Below are positions 12,513-24,422 of a stretch of 64,000 nucleotides of DNA, in pieces. Under the pieces are notes generated by a model. It saw only the letters and a list, made by a program, of their open reading frames with translations. It ran no database searches and had not been told where the DNA came from. The stretch spans positions 37,707,501 through 37,771,500 of the forward strand of contig CM048846.1 of NCBI GenBank assembly GCA_026545225.1, given 5' to 3'. The stretch is from Cornus controversa (lineage: Eukaryota > Streptophyta > Magnoliopsida > Cornales > Cornaceae). Both the position numbers and the translations under genes were made by a program. The number at the start of each line of letters is the position of its first letter. Within the stretch, counting starts at the first letter, position 1.

Positions 12513-13713
12513 TGTTCACTCTCTACCCACTCCTTAGAGTTGATTATTCGATTTTTTTTTTTTTTTTTTGAGAGGGAACACGTTTCCTTTGCAAATATTA
12601 TATTGCTTGTAAGGTTAGTTAGAAAAACGATTGAATAAGAAAAATAGCTTGCTCAGGATAAAAATTATTCAGACCACAAAAGATTTTCTTTCCAAATATT
12701 ATATTGAAATTTGTTTGTAAAGCATTTCTATATGCTTCAAAAAAATTACAATAACCTTCATCCACGAAGACTAAGATTTCTCATGAAGAGAAAAACACAT
12801 GGATAGAATTTGTTAATGGAAAATACTAAATTTCATGAAATTATTTTATGAATTTCTATTATGAATGATGTAACTGGTGATAATATTAACTCACTATTTA
12901 ATTGACACATTATTTATAATAAAAATTTATAAAATAATTTTATAATGTGTAACATTGCGCTTTGTTAATTAGTCTCGACATAACAATCCAACCCATTCCC
13001 ACATTTCTCCTTCTAAAGTGCCCAAACAACAACAGAGTCCTAGAAAAAAAAAAGTACAAAAGCATATGTCTCTAAGCCGAGCCTATATCTATTTTTCAAA
13101 TATAATAATAGAAATAAAAAATAAAGTGTCCCCAATAGTTTGCCTGGGGGATATTTGTAATAGATAATATTCATCTCAGTAGAAAACTACTTGGCATGTA
13201 GCACAGATGGGTCGAGGCAATTTTAAATCAATCTGAAAACTTTCAAGGATTTTCATTGACCAACCATTACTTTATATATATGAGCAGAGAATTTTAGAAG
13301 ATCTACATAGATATATACTGCATGTTGCTATATTTGGCTTTGATTTGATTTGATTGCAATCTGACCACTTGCAATAAATATCCCCTATTAAACCCACCTC
13401 CTAGGAATTCTATTTAACTTAATTTTGCAACCTACCAACAAACATGTCTTCCTTTATGTTGAAAAAATGAAGTTACCTGGTGTGGTAAGTCAAGTTCAAG
13501 ATATGTAAATTCTATTTTTTATATATATATAATTAGTTCAGCATGTACTAAAAAAGTAGGTAGTTGGAAATGAATAGATTTCCACCACTTTTCTTGTAAT
13601 CTTAATTCTTTTTGTAATTTAGAAGAGTCAACGAAAGATGTAGTACATATATAAACTAAAGCAAAAGCATTGACAAATAGCTGCACAGTGCAGTCTTATT
13701 AAGCAGGTTAGAT

Positions 13714-13910
13714 ATATGTTTAATTTTTGGCATCTATTTTATCAAAATGGTTAAGTACGCTTCCTTTGAAGATTGTTATAATTACACACAGGATAAAATT
13801 TTTCAAAAATATATGTTTAATTTTTGACATCGGACTATTTTTTTCAAAATGGTTAAATACATTGGCCTCCTTCGAAGTTTCTTATAATTACACACGGATA
13901 AAAATTTTCA
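13714..13910. repeat. About 97-bp tandem duplication, U1 only
   Basis: Two adjacent diverged copies start with ATATGTTTAATTTTTG at 13714 and 13811. U3 has a single copy at about 30220-30330, so this duplication happened in U1 after the units split. Confidence 0.65.
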
Positions 13911-14703
13911 AAAAATTTGCACCATTCTCCAGTGACAATTGGTCACTTATAATTAACAAATAGTCACTTTCGTCCAAATTTCTGTCATAAAAATTGAGTG
14001 TGCGGACAAAAATGCCCTTCCAACCATTTGAAAAGACCTTATTACCCTTAACATATAATAAATTTACAAAAAAAAAAAAGATTTCTTTTATGGACAAATA
14101 TACGCTTAGCTCATTAAAACATTTGTCTATACATAAATATATTCACATATTTATTTTAATACTCTTTAATTCAAACCAAGGGAAAGAAAAAAAAATTCTC
14201 AAAATTGGCAAACAACATACACACCAAAATCAAAGATGACAAAGAACAATCTGTGTATGTGTGTATGTCTGTGTATATATCTCTTGATTCTACAAATAGT
14301 TATATATAAATTTTAAAATCTATACATATGCATAGTTGATTATTTGCAAACATTTGTATCAAATAAAAGTTAGGGCTACAGAGTACTGTACATTATTGTT
14401 CAAATTCGAAGAGAGAGAAAGACAAGGTTAGAGAGAGATAGTCAATAGCAGATCATGCGAAGGAGTTGTTAGAGTCGAACTAGACATGAGATGAGTTGTT
14501 GGGAAAAAAGTAAAAAGTAGACATGAGATGAGTTTGGTCACTTTATTATTTCTTTTTCTCCTTGCTTCTTTCTCCAATAAATTCCCAAAAATTGGTGGTC
14601 TGGGTTAGCTTATACTCACATGTGGTCATATACATAGTTGCAAATGGGTCTATTTATGTTTGCCTGGTAACAATTTTCTTGCTAAATGTGGTGGCAGCAG
14701 AAG

Positions 14704-14982
14704 GGTGGATAGGGAATTGGAGAACAGATGATAGTGGTAGGAGTAAGGTCGAATGGGGAGGTACTGGTCCTTTGTATTAGGAACAAAGAATTGATTGGGT
14801 TTATTCCCAACCATTAATTTTTAATATATATGAACATATACACAGACACACACATACCCACTGTCAATTCCTTCTCTTACCCCCCTTAGTTTTACAAACT
14901 AACAAACACACACATACCCACTGTTAATTCATTACTCTATCAGTTCCTTCTCTTACCCCCCTTAGTTTTACAAACTAATTGC

Positions 14983-15023
<41 letters not shown>

Positions 15024-15636
15024 TACACACATGGAGTATATAAGAGAGAGAAGAAAGAGGCAATAAGAGGTGGTGGTTGTAAGTGGAAAATTGCTACTCT
15101 TACCCTCCTTGACGTATTCTATACTGACCCTAACTTGGCAAGATCGAAAATTGCATTCGTCGTGTTCGAGGAATTGTTTTTCATTCATTTTCTTCCAATG
15201 CTTTCATGGTTTAACAATCAAAGATCGATTTTTTTTTTTTATCCTTATCATCAAATCCAGGTTATGATGATGATGAAAACTCGATATAAAATGATTTTCA
15301 TGATTTCTACTCTAAACAAAAAACCCTAGTTGGGTACAAGAGACGATGCAGAGAAGATGGAGGAATTTGATGGGTCATGTGCAAAAGCTGGCAAAAGTTG
15401 AGAAGATGGAGGAATTTGGAAGAGTGCTTTCTGAATGGGGGTCACATGAGCGATTCTGATACCCGTTGCCAAAGTTATGGCCAAAATATCGAAACGCACC
15501 AAAAACTACCCCAATTAGGGACAAGATCACGGCCTCCTACCATCTTTGTGTTGATCTGCCAACTCAAGGTATCTCAGCACCATCCACGTGCCTTCTGACA
15601 ACTCAGCATCATCAGACTCGGATCCTCCTACTTCAA
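14704..15636. other. Unassigned DNA between U1 and pseudogene C
   Basis: It matches neither U3 nor the 5' half of the RING genes. It holds the tandem repeats above and, at about 15350-15420, the words AGAAGATGGAGGAATTTG twice. Short ORFs at 15377-15735 show no domain I recognise. The sequence joins RING homology abruptly at CAGCTCCG (about 15637). Confidence 0.5.
14846..14979. repeat. Short tandem duplication before a (TA)n(CA)n microsatellite
   Basis: CACACATACCCACTGT recurs at 14849 and 14909, each time followed by TTCCTTCTCTTACCCCCCTT and TTTTACAAACTAA; the second copy has about 20 extra bases. A TA/CA microsatellite follows at about 14983-15032. Confidence 0.6.
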
Positions 15637-16037
15637 CCACTCAGCTCCGTCATCCATCACAGGGATCAACAAAAAGGCCCTCAAGACTTTTCCAACAGTG
15701 ACTTATTGAGATGGTTTGGATCAGCCTGGCATTGACACCGAGTGTGTAATATGCCTATCTGAGTTCACAAATGGCGAGTGTGCGAGTTCTTCCCAAGTGC
15801 AACCATGGGTTTCATGTCCAGTGCATTGATAAGTGGCTTAGTTCATATTCCCCGTTCCTTACTTGCAGGCACTGCCTCATTGAGACATGTCAAAAGATGA
15901 GCGAGTGTACTCAGGCTAGCTCATCACAACCACCATCGCAGCCACTACAGGAATTAACAATTGTAAGCATTACCCTACTACAAGCTGAAGAAGTAACTAT
16001 TAGTATTGAAAAAAGGAAGGAACCAATTGTGGTTTGA
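15637..16037 (+). pseudogene. RING-H2 pseudogene C (5'-truncated)
   Basis: It corresponds to about residue 103 onward of genes A and B. The promoter, N-terminus and membrane helix are missing. Damage includes TGA at 15717-15719 (TCA in A and B), a 2-bp deletion near 15780 that shifts the frame inside the RING finger, a zinc ligand changed from Cys to Phe (codon 15855-15857), and a 30-bp in-frame loss in the tail (about 15990). A free-standing ORF from 15771 could encode 88 residues, but its finger lacks the first two cysteines. The 3' flank to about 16230 still matches A and B. The sequence is A/B-like rather than D-like. Confidence 0.88.
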
Positions 16038-16304
16038 CAAGTTGAATATATGTTAACTTTATTGGATCTTCATTTCAATCCAATTGATTTCCAAGTAGCT
16101 TTAAAGCTAAGTACTAGAAAAAAAAAACTTCATTCTTTATATATGATAATCGATCACTTTCTTATGATCTTAATTATTTGTAATTATTTAAATTAAAGAA
16201 AGATGTATGAGAAGTTATTCCATTACTTAGTAACCCAGAATTACTCGAAAAATAATTTAAAAAAAATATGAGTGTGTATCTTGCCAATGTTTAAAATAAA
16301 TAAA

Positions 16305-16481
16305 AAAGTTGACAAAGAACCGTTGAGGAACCAGAACTGGAACTGCAAAGAACCGGAATTGAATAGAATCGAACCGAAGTCTACAGTTCCAGTTCTAATT
16401 CCAAAATTAAAGAACTGTTAAAAATGATTTCGATTCTGATTCAACTAAGAACCGTAAGAAATCATACTCTATGCACTCCTA
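16305..16481. mobile_element. Truncated hAT-like fragment
   Basis: Rich in GAACCG/CGGTTC-type words and ending in ATGCACTCCTA, nearly the right terminus of the complete hAT element at 16629-17963. No matching left terminus is visible, so it appears 5'-truncated. Confidence 0.45.
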
Positions 16482-16628
16482 CTATAGGCAGTCTTTGGGC
16501 CGTCCTATGAAACTAGGGAGTCTCATTTGTTGATTATCTAAACATAAAAGAATCCAACCTATCCATTTTCACCTTTATCCTTCTAATGTGGCCCACACAA
16601 CAACATAGTTACATAGTATAGTCCACAC

Positions 16629-17301
16629 TAGGAGTGCACACGGTCCGGTTCGGTTCGATTTTAGTCTTTTTTGGAACCAAATCGTACGGTTTGGTTCCAA
16701 TAAAATTGGAACCGAACTAAACCGTTTGAACGTACGGTTTAGTTCCAATAAAATTGGAACCGAACTAAACCGTTTGAACCAATGGAACCGAACCGAACCG
16801 AACCGTGGAGAACCGGTTCGATTCGGTCCAGTTCCATGGTTTTTTTTTTTACTAGCCTGTTTCAAGCTCAATTTTATACTACTGTCAACCTGTTTCAAGC
16901 CTCAAATTCAAGCCTATTGTCAACCAATTTCAAGCCTCAATTTTAAATGAGTGATAAATATAAGAAAAAATCGAAGAGCAAGCCGAGAATCAAAGAAGCA
17001 GAAAATAGAACAAAGTTTTGGCTTTTCTCTATGTGCGTGTGAGTGAGATCAGCCTTGCTTTCTTGAGTCTTAAAGATGGCACTTGAAAAGTGAAAATTTA
17101 GAAAAACGTAAAAAGGAGAAGAGGCAAAAAGGAGAAGAAAGAGAAACCAAAAAAAAGGCAAAAAGTGATGGAGAAAATTAAGAGCCACAACAAGCAACCA
17201 GAGGTCTGAGCTACGTTGTAGTGCTTACACAAATTGTATACTCAATGCTCAAAGGTCATTTATCAAACCCAGTGAAGAAATTTAATATAAAATAAAAGAA
17301 A

Positions 17302-17341
<40 letters not shown>

Positions 17342-17963
17342 CAAGCTGTAAATTGAGACTGAAATGAAATAACAAGGATAATAAAAAAAGAAGGCTGACA
17401 TTTTTGAAAGATTTCAACATAAAAAAAACAATAGCAAATAGACTTGCTTAAGAAATGTTAGATCGGCAGAGAGAGAGAGAGCCGAGAGGTGAGAGGCAAA
17501 GAATCAGAGATAGCGATCAGAAAACAAAAAGGATGTCTGGAAAGAAAAGCCACATCAGCCCTAGTGCCGTGTGTTGCAATGAATAGATAGAGAAGAATAG
17601 AGATAACTAGATAAAGATGAGACAAGCATAAACTAAAACAATGCCTAGGGTTAGCGAGTTAGTGGGTCTGGGCCCGTGTGGGAGTATGTTATTAGAATGT
17701 GTATAATATATATTATATATAAAGAAAAATGTATAAAAGATTGGACAGGGATAAAGGAAGTTCTAATAAGTTAGTATTGTAAATATAACGGACCGGTTCA
17801 GTCTGGACACTAGAGACCTAAAACTGGAATTGGACCATGAATTAACAGTTCCACAATATTAGAACTGTGTCAGAACTGGACGGCAAAAAAATCACACCGA
17901 ACGGTCCAGTCAGGTCCGGTTCTGTATGGATTTACGGTTTGAACGAATTTTTGTGCACTCCTA
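16629..17963. mobile_element. Non-autonomous hAT element
   Basis: 1335 bp with terminal inverted repeats TAGGAGTGCACA (16629-16640) and TGTGCACTCCTA (17952-17963). It is flanked by the 8-bp duplications GTCCACAC (16621-16628) and GTCCATAC (17964-17971), 7 of 8 bases equal. An 8-bp duplication and TAGG-type ends fit the hAT superfamily. Subterminal regions are packed with CGGTTC/GAACCG words, possible transposase-binding repeats. A (TA)n run lies at about 17308-17338. No transposase ORF is present. Confidence 0.8.
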
Positions 17964-17971
17964 GTCCATAC

Positions 17972-18445
17972 GCACAAGAAGATAAGGGTCCTAGCATTGG
18001 TACTTGTCGCTGAGCCTATATATATTTTATAAATATTATAATGAAAGTATAAAATAAAAAAATAAAAAAAGTATCACCAGTAGTTTGCTTTGCCTGGACC
18101 ATATTTATAATATAAGTAAATATCATTAACACCTTTGAGATTTGATGCATTGAGTCACGATTATAATTTTGTAAATTTTTGTTATTACCATATTCTGTGG
18201 TTTATATCGTGTATCACATACATTTGTTTTTTGTCAAAAGTATAATGTGTCAAAACACTTTTTATGATAAAACGAACATACTGTCCTTTGACTTTTAACC
18301 TAACACATTTGAATATAAATTTACCTATTTATATATAATTATTTATTTTTATTAAAAAAAAAGTTAGCATAAAATAAAAATAATAATTAATTTTTTATTT
18401 CTTTTTCTCTATATATCTATCTATCTATATATATATATATATATA
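17972..18445. other. Remnant of unit U2, then AT-rich DNA
   Basis: About 17984-18120 is a diverged relative of 13031-13150 and 29510-29640 (GAGCCTATATATATTTT and CAGTAGTTTGCTTTGCCTGG words), continuing the U2 copy. A similar string, CCTAGCATTGGTACTT, also occurs upstream of gene D (about 37520). The remainder is AT-rich with no gene. Confidence 0.5.
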
Positions 18446-18529
18446 TACTACAATTAAAAGTACGAGGGGATTTTTTAGTTTCAGTACACTATTTTTTTAT
18501 TTTTAAATTAAAAAATAGAATTACCCAAG

Positions 18530-18750
18530 AAAAACTCTTTCATTTTTTATTTAAATTATTTCTCAAGCAAAACCCTTTCCCTTTTTATTAACCCTTTCTT
18601 TTTATTTCTAATTTCTAAATTTACTTTTTTATTTAAATTATTTCCCAAGCAAAACCCTTTCCCTTTTTATTAACCCTTTCTTTTTATTTCTAATTTCTAA
18701 ATTTACTTTTTTATTTAAATTATTTCCCCAGCAAAACCCTTTCCTTTATA
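18530..18750. repeat. About 87-bp tandem repeat, roughly 2.5 copies
   Basis: Units carry CAAGCAAAACCCTTTCCC, TTTTTATTAACCCTTTC and TTATTTCTAATTTC in order, with near-perfect identity between the middle copies. The CAAGCAAAACCCTTTC word reappears at 20910-20990. Confidence 0.7.
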
Positions 18751-19232
18751 TATATAAATAAACAATTAACTTGGTCATGAATTATTGCAGTACAAGAGAT
18801 TCAGTAATTTGAAGTGAATGATTTCAGACGGTTTAATCTTTACAAAGTTTCAAAATGTTTTGCAGGTAATTTTCTTAAACTACCATACATGCATGTTCAT
18901 CTTAGTGCAGTATGTTTTACATGAATTCTTTTTATTTGGTGTGTTAGTGTACTAATTAAATACACCGTACGTATTATGTATATATATGCATTTATATACG
19001 TCTATATGATCTATGAACAATATGTACGTGTCTCTTGGTAATCATTGATGAACATGTAGTAATAATTCTGGTAAGTAGCGTGTGTGTGTGTGTCTCTCTC
19101 TCTCTCTATATATATATTTAACTAAGAGAGATTTAACCATCTCTCTTGGTAATCAACTTATATGTCATAAGTAGGATACATACATATATGTATGGTCTCT
19201 TTTTTGACTTTTGATGCAACTGCTAGAAGTAT

Positions 19233-20205
19233 ATTTTGTGTAGATTTTTTGTGCCTAGCACGGAATATTAATTCTAATAAAACATGATTGGATTTTATAT
19301 GCATAATGCACTTAGAGATATGTAATTGATAATGGTTGTGTAATAAATAATATTATATTTTAAGATTTTGTGTTAGGGATGAAATTAGAGAGTGAAGAAA
19401 TAGAATTAGAAGAAAAAAAATACTTATTTAAATAATATTATATTTTAGGAGTATGTGTTAGGAATGAAGTTAGTGAGAGAATAAATAGAATTAGAAAAAA
19501 TATCAATATATAAGAATTATAATATATATATTTTTAATTTTTTGAATTTTATAAATAAAAAGATGTTGTGTTGGGGATGAAGTGTGAGAGAAAGAATAAA
19601 TAGAATTAGAAATGTTATAAAAATAAGAATTATAGTTTTATTTCTATATTTTCTAAATAGGAAGAATTTGTGTTAGGGATGAAGTGTAAACTAAATTAGA
19701 ATTCTAACCTAATTAAGCCATATTTGGTGTAGATTTTTTGTGCTTAGCTCGAAATATTAATTCTAACAGCAAATGATTGGATTTTATATGCATAATGCAC
19801 TTAGAGATATATAATTGATAATGGTTGTGTAATAAATAATATTATATTTTAGGAGTTTGTATTAGGGATGAAGTTAGAGAGTGAAGAAATAGAATTAGAA
19901 AAAAACATACTTATTTAAATAATATTATATTTTTGGAGTATGTGTTAGGAATGAAGTTAGTGAGAGAATAAATAGAATTAAAAAAAATATCAATATATAA
20001 GAATTAAAATATATATATTTTTATTTTTTTGAATTTTAAAAATAAAAAGATGGTGTGTTGGGGATGAACTGTGAGAGGAAGAATAAATAGAGTTAGAAAA
20101 GTTATAAAAATAAGAATTATAATTTTTTTTTCTGAAATAGGAAGAATTTGTGTTAGGAATGAAGTGTGAATTAAATTGAATTCTAACCTAATTAAGCTAC
20201 TCTAA
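19233..20205. repeat. Two 489-bp tandem units with inner subrepeats
   Basis: TAGATTTTTTGTGC at 19241 recurs at 19730, and both units end with TTCTAACCTAATTAAGC. Each unit contains about four inner repeats (about 80-120 bp) built on GTGTTAGGGATGAAGT and AATAAATAGAATTAGA. This is a two-level tandem repeat with no coding potential; a further partial subrepeat lies at about 20325-20380. Confidence 0.75.
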
Positions 20206-20490
20206 ATGGATTTGAAATTCTTTAGACATTGAAGAAAAAAAAGAATTCTAATTAAATTAAATGATTTGAAACTCTGTAAATTATTTTTTCTAATTAAATT
20301 ATTTAAAATTTAAAAATAGGAAGACTTTGTATTAGGAATGAAGTGTAAGAGAAAGAATAAATAGAATTAGACAAACATATACATATTAATATATAAATAT
20401 GGGTAAAATTCTTTTACAAATTAAAATATTTATTATATTAATAGTTTTAAAGTTCGTCTTACATAGATAATATACACTTGAGACAATTAA

Positions 20491-20960
20491 ATAATACAAA
20501 AGTGCAAAGGAGTTTTTTTAGTTTCAGTACACTATTTTTTTATTTTTAAATTAAAAAATAGAATTATCCAAGAAAAATTCTTTCCTTTTTTATTTTGAAA
20601 TTAAAAAAAATAGAATTACCCATGCAAAACTCTTTCTATCTACTATTAAAAGTACAAAGGGGTTTTTTAGTTTGAGTACACTATTTTTTTATTTCTAAAT
20701 TAAAAAATAGAATTACCCAAGAAAAGTCCTTTCATTTTTTATTTTGAAATTAAAAAAATAGAATTACCCAAGCAAAACCGTTTCTACTATTAAAAGTACA
20801 AAGGGGTTTTTTAGTTTCAGTAAACTATTTTTTTATTTTAAACTAAAAAATAGAATTACCTAAAAAAATTCGTTTCTTTTTTTATTTTGAAATTAAAAGA
20901 ATAGAATTACCCAAGCAAAACCCTTTCCCAAGCAAAACCCTTTCTTTTTATTTCTAATTT
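20491..20960. repeat. About 140-bp tandem repeat, three to four copies
   Basis: Units run from GTACAAAGGGGTTTTTTAG through AATAGAATTACCCAAG and CAAAACC. The first related copy is at 18460, about 2 kb away, on the other side of the 489-bp repeats. Confidence 0.65.
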
Positions 20961-21238
20961 CTTAATTAAAAAAAGCAAAACCCTTTCCTTTTTTTATTTT
21001 TAAATTATTCCTTTTGATTTCTTTTAATATATACTTGATTCATTTCATGTGAATAATAGTTAACTTATATTACCAAGGTTATATAATGAAAATAGTTTTA
21101 AATGCTTTAATTAATGTGTTTGGATGTGTTATAATAATTTTGACTGTTTTGGATATTATAAGGAAATTTTAATTCATTTTTAATCAATGTGCATCGCACG
21201 TGCTTTAAAGTAGTATATATATATATATATATATATAT

Positions 21239-21488
21239 TGTAGTAATCCTTATGGATGAGTGTGAGTGGGCGGGTGCGAAGACGGACATTGGGCTGAGCT
21301 ACCACATTGACAGGATACAGGATGCTCAATCCCACATCGCCTAGGTGTGGAAAAGGGGATGTGCTTATATGTAGTATGTTCTCTTCAAATGGTATGAGGC
21401 ATTTTGGGATAAAATTCAAGAGCAAAACAGTGCGGGTTTAGGCTCAAAGCGGACAATATCATACCATGTGTTGGAGCGGGGTATTACA
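21239..21488 (+). mobile_element. Solo LTR, 250 bp
   Basis: It starts TGTAGTAATCC and ends GGGGTATTACA, so the ends are TG...CA with a short inverted repeat. TATAT flanks both sides, although that is also the local (AT)n sequence. It contains TCCCACATCGCC and AAAGCGGACAATATCAT, words common in plant LTRs. No internal region or second LTR is adjacent, so it is a solo LTR. An inverted fragment of the same family lies at 31103-31180. Confidence 0.7.
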
Positions 21489-21682
21489 TATATATAACTT
21501 ATAATATGTAAGTATTTATTTTCATAAATAATAATGTTAACATAAAATAAAAAAGTAATTAAATTTCTCTTTCTTTCTCTCTCTCTCTCTATATATATAT
21601 ATATGACCTAATATATATAATTATTTATTTTCATAAATAATAATATTAAATAAAATAAAAATCTAATTGTCTACTAATTTTA

Positions 21683-21820
21683 GCCAAAGACCAACTGGTC
21701 TAGTGGCATAAAGGCCCCCTCACTTCTCAAAGTGAGGTCCAGGGTTCGAGCTTTAGTGGAAGTAGTGTGTGTGTGTGATTCTACTTACCTGAGTGTTGGT
21801 AATAAAAATTTACAAAATTG
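21683..21820 (+). mobile_element. tRNA-derived SINE-like sequence
   Basis: An internal RNA polymerase III promoter is visible: an A-box-like TGGTCTAGTGGCATAAAGG (from 21696) and a B-box-like GGGTTCGAGC (21742), about 40 bp apart as in tRNA-derived SINEs. The region does not fold as a full tRNA gene. The 3' end is not clear; a T/A-rich stretch follows a TG microsatellite. Confidence 0.5.
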
Positions 21821-23458
21821 TAGTCGCATGGGTACTTTCAAGAATTTTAATTGAGCAACCATTACTTTATATATATGAATATCTAATCTATAATATTAAA
21901 TATATATATATATATATATATGTTAAACAAAAAGAGAAAAGATCTCCAATGGTTGTGTGGGGAAACTTTTTTTAGATGTATCTATAATAAAGTACTTTAC
22001 ATGCATACAAATGGATTGGAGTCATGGCAGTTGTAGATGGATAGATTCAAATCAACCTTTCAACCTTTCTAGGAATTCGAATAACCAACATTAGTTTTCT
22101 TATAGTAATAACAAAGAAATCTAGTAGATAATGTTGCTTTAATTACTGACCATGTAGACGTTGGGCTTTATTATATTGCAATCGAGCTTTGCGGCTCGTC
22201 GAACAAATTGGGATTGCAGGGACCATTTTCGTATCTAACACTGTTTTTATTTATTTACCTCACAAGACACTCGTACCCCCACACTCACGTTCTCTCTAAG
22301 GAGTTTTAGAACTCTCAATCTTTTATTTTGAAAGAAAAAAAATTAATCACTAATTTATAAGTTAGTGTGAACATTAACAAATTAAATTTATTCAACAAAT
22401 TAAAATATTGAACATTAACAACAATAATTCAAGTAATTCAACCAAAATAGAGCAGAAAAATAATATTATAAAAGAATTTAATATTTTCTAAAATTATTAA
22501 ATATGATATGCGAATATAAAATTAACAAAGAATACTAGGAAAACAAAATACTGACAACATGAAGGGAAAATTTTTATCTACAAATAATAACATAATCCAA
22601 AATGACAGAAAAAAACTCATGTGAAATACAATTTAGAATTTAGACTCATTCAATGAACTAATCTCTCCATAAAAAAATATATGTTTTAGTAAAATTAGAT
22701 GTTGTAGCAATTTTTTTTACAGTATATTTGATAAAAATGTTTTAAGTAAGGATATTGAGATTTCAGCTTTTGTATTTAGCAAACATTCTTAATGAATTCA
22801 ACGCTTAAATTTAAGACAACATCAAACAGCTTTTCAAATTAATAAATTCACTTAAAATTTTAGTACTTAAATATTTCGGTGCTTAATTTTCAGTTATATC
22901 AAATAGCACAATGGTAATAATGTTCTTTTCATTTTTAACGAGAAATGTGCCATCTTCTCACTTTGTTTCTCTTACCAGTTTTGAGAGAGAAGATTGGTAA
23001 CTTCCAAAGATGCTTCATTCATCTTCCAATCATCTCTCTCTCCTCCTACCAAACAATAGAATATGTTTCATTCTTTTGCTTTCTCTTTTCTTACTGCTTG
23101 CACTCAAATTGGTCATTTGGTTGGTCAACAAAGACAAGGCATTTGTACTCAAGAAATTCGATTCATAGCAGATCTGAAACCTACTATAAATCCACTTGAT
23201 GGAATCAATCGTCAATATGGAATGCGCTCATAGAAAATACTATGATCAAACTATTGAAGAAGGGAGACTCCACCATCGACTCTTTTATGGGTCATTGATG
23301 TTTTCTTAATGAGTACATTATTAGTTATGAAAATCAGCACATTTATTGCTCTGCACAAAGAATGTTTCTAGAAGATTACTCTAGCAGATGATATCATTTG
23401 TATGAGCCAAGTATCCAATCAAATGACAAATCATCTTGAACCAATTTGATTTCTCTAA
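21821..23458. other. AT-rich DNA, end of U2, no gene
   Basis: About 21830-22190 matches parts of 13240-13350 and 29720-29880 (for example ACCATTACTTTATATATATG and ATTGACCATGTAGA-type words), the last recognisable piece of U2. From 22260 to 23458 I see no gene, clear repeat or TE end. Confidence 0.5.
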
Positions 23459-24420
23459 CCAGATACTATATCCTCACCGACGTCTCCAAATGCATATATT
23501 AGCCATGTGCTAATATAAATTGAAGAGTCGATCTTAGATGACGACGTGGAGTCCAATCTGACGGGTGATAGTACCCTCTGAAGCTTAGAAGTCATGCAAG
23601 ACTCCATCTATAAATAGAGGACCTCCTCCATTAGAAAAGAGATCTAGCACCACACAAACAAAACAAATAACTCATCTCCAGCGAATACCCCTTGCTCCCA
23701 AGCAATCATAGCCCAAGGTCTCACCATGCCTAGCCCTTGTTGCATTTACTTGTTTTTTGTAACTTAAGTTTTATTTTCTAGTATTTACCGCTTCTCTCTC
23801 TCTTTCAAGTAGTTTAACATTTTTTTTTTTGCTTCCATCTCTTTCTCTCTCTCTCTCAAGTAGTTATAATGGTTGGAGCTTTACATTTAGTTTGTTTTTT
23901 TGTTGTACCTAGGACCAATATCGTGTAGCATACAGAAAATTGTAACAAATTTTCACTCAACAATTAATATTAATTATGATATTACTTCTGTTAAATGTTA
24001 TTTGGTCGACATACTTCTGCTCCCGTTTAATCCAATACAGGATACAAAATACTAAGACTTCAAGAAGATTTGTAGTGCCATTTTAGGCCAAAGTGAGTGA
24101 ACCAGTAAAAGAGTCCATACTCTTCACAATCATGCGAAGTCATATTACATAAAGACTTCAGACTGCCTCAGTTGTAACATTAGGAATATTTGCTTGGCAT
24201 CCGGGTTGCTTAGTTTATCAACAATCAACAAATTGAGACTTGGTGTCTCAGCCTACATCCAACATATTTGAACTTAACTATTGTGACACATCTGTACACT
24301 ACCGAACAAAAAGATCTTGCCTCGCGAGTGGCGCGAGACCACCCTTTTTTCTGCTAAATACTTGCATTCCTTTCTATCCTACTAGGCATAGTGTAAATAA
24401 TAATTTTAGATGACAAATTG

Positions 24421-24422
<2 letters not shown>

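Larger units (their letters stand above)
9922..14703. other. Non-coding 3' part of unit U1
   Basis: No credible coding region; short ORFs here fall in microsatellites or AT-rich DNA. It is colinear with 26908-31101. U1 carries blocks that U3 lacks (about 11838-12225 and 12603-12972), and U3 lacks about 65 bp matching 10645-10710. A TE-like block at about 10070-11100 includes GTCCCACCGGGCGTGCC (about 10588), a string seen in plant retroelement leaders, and TGGTATCAG at about 10672, which resembles a tRNA-Met primer site but stands alone. A GT run at 11503-11523 and poly(T) at about 12552-12570 are simple repeats. Confidence 0.6.
18446..21215 (+). mobile_element. Helitron-like block with repeated 5' ends
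   Basis: The string CTACTATTAAAAGTAC followed by AAAGGGGTTTTTTAG resembles plant Helitron 5' ends. Related copies lie at about 18446, 20491, 20637 and 20783. The right side shows a GTGC-ATC-GCAC stem-loop (21189-21199) about a dozen bases before a degenerate CTRRT (TAGTA), followed by host AT repeats. There is no Rep/helicase ORF, so it would be non-autonomous. The missing exact CTRR end keeps the call tentative; it may simply be AT-rich tandem repeats. Confidence 0.35.

Noticed and set aside
14940..15329. ORFs of 82 and 116 residues around the CA/TA microsatellite
   Set aside because: They contain microsatellite peptides (YIYIHTHTHT-like), lack any domain, and overlap on opposite strands.
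21683..21780. A true tRNA gene
   Set aside because: It has A- and B-box-like motifs but no acceptor stem or cloverleaf; a SINE origin is more likely.
22945..23215. Opposing 84- and 61-residue ORFs
   Set aside because: Low-complexity Ser/Phe/Leu-rich translations with no domain, no paralogue in the other units and no promoter signal.
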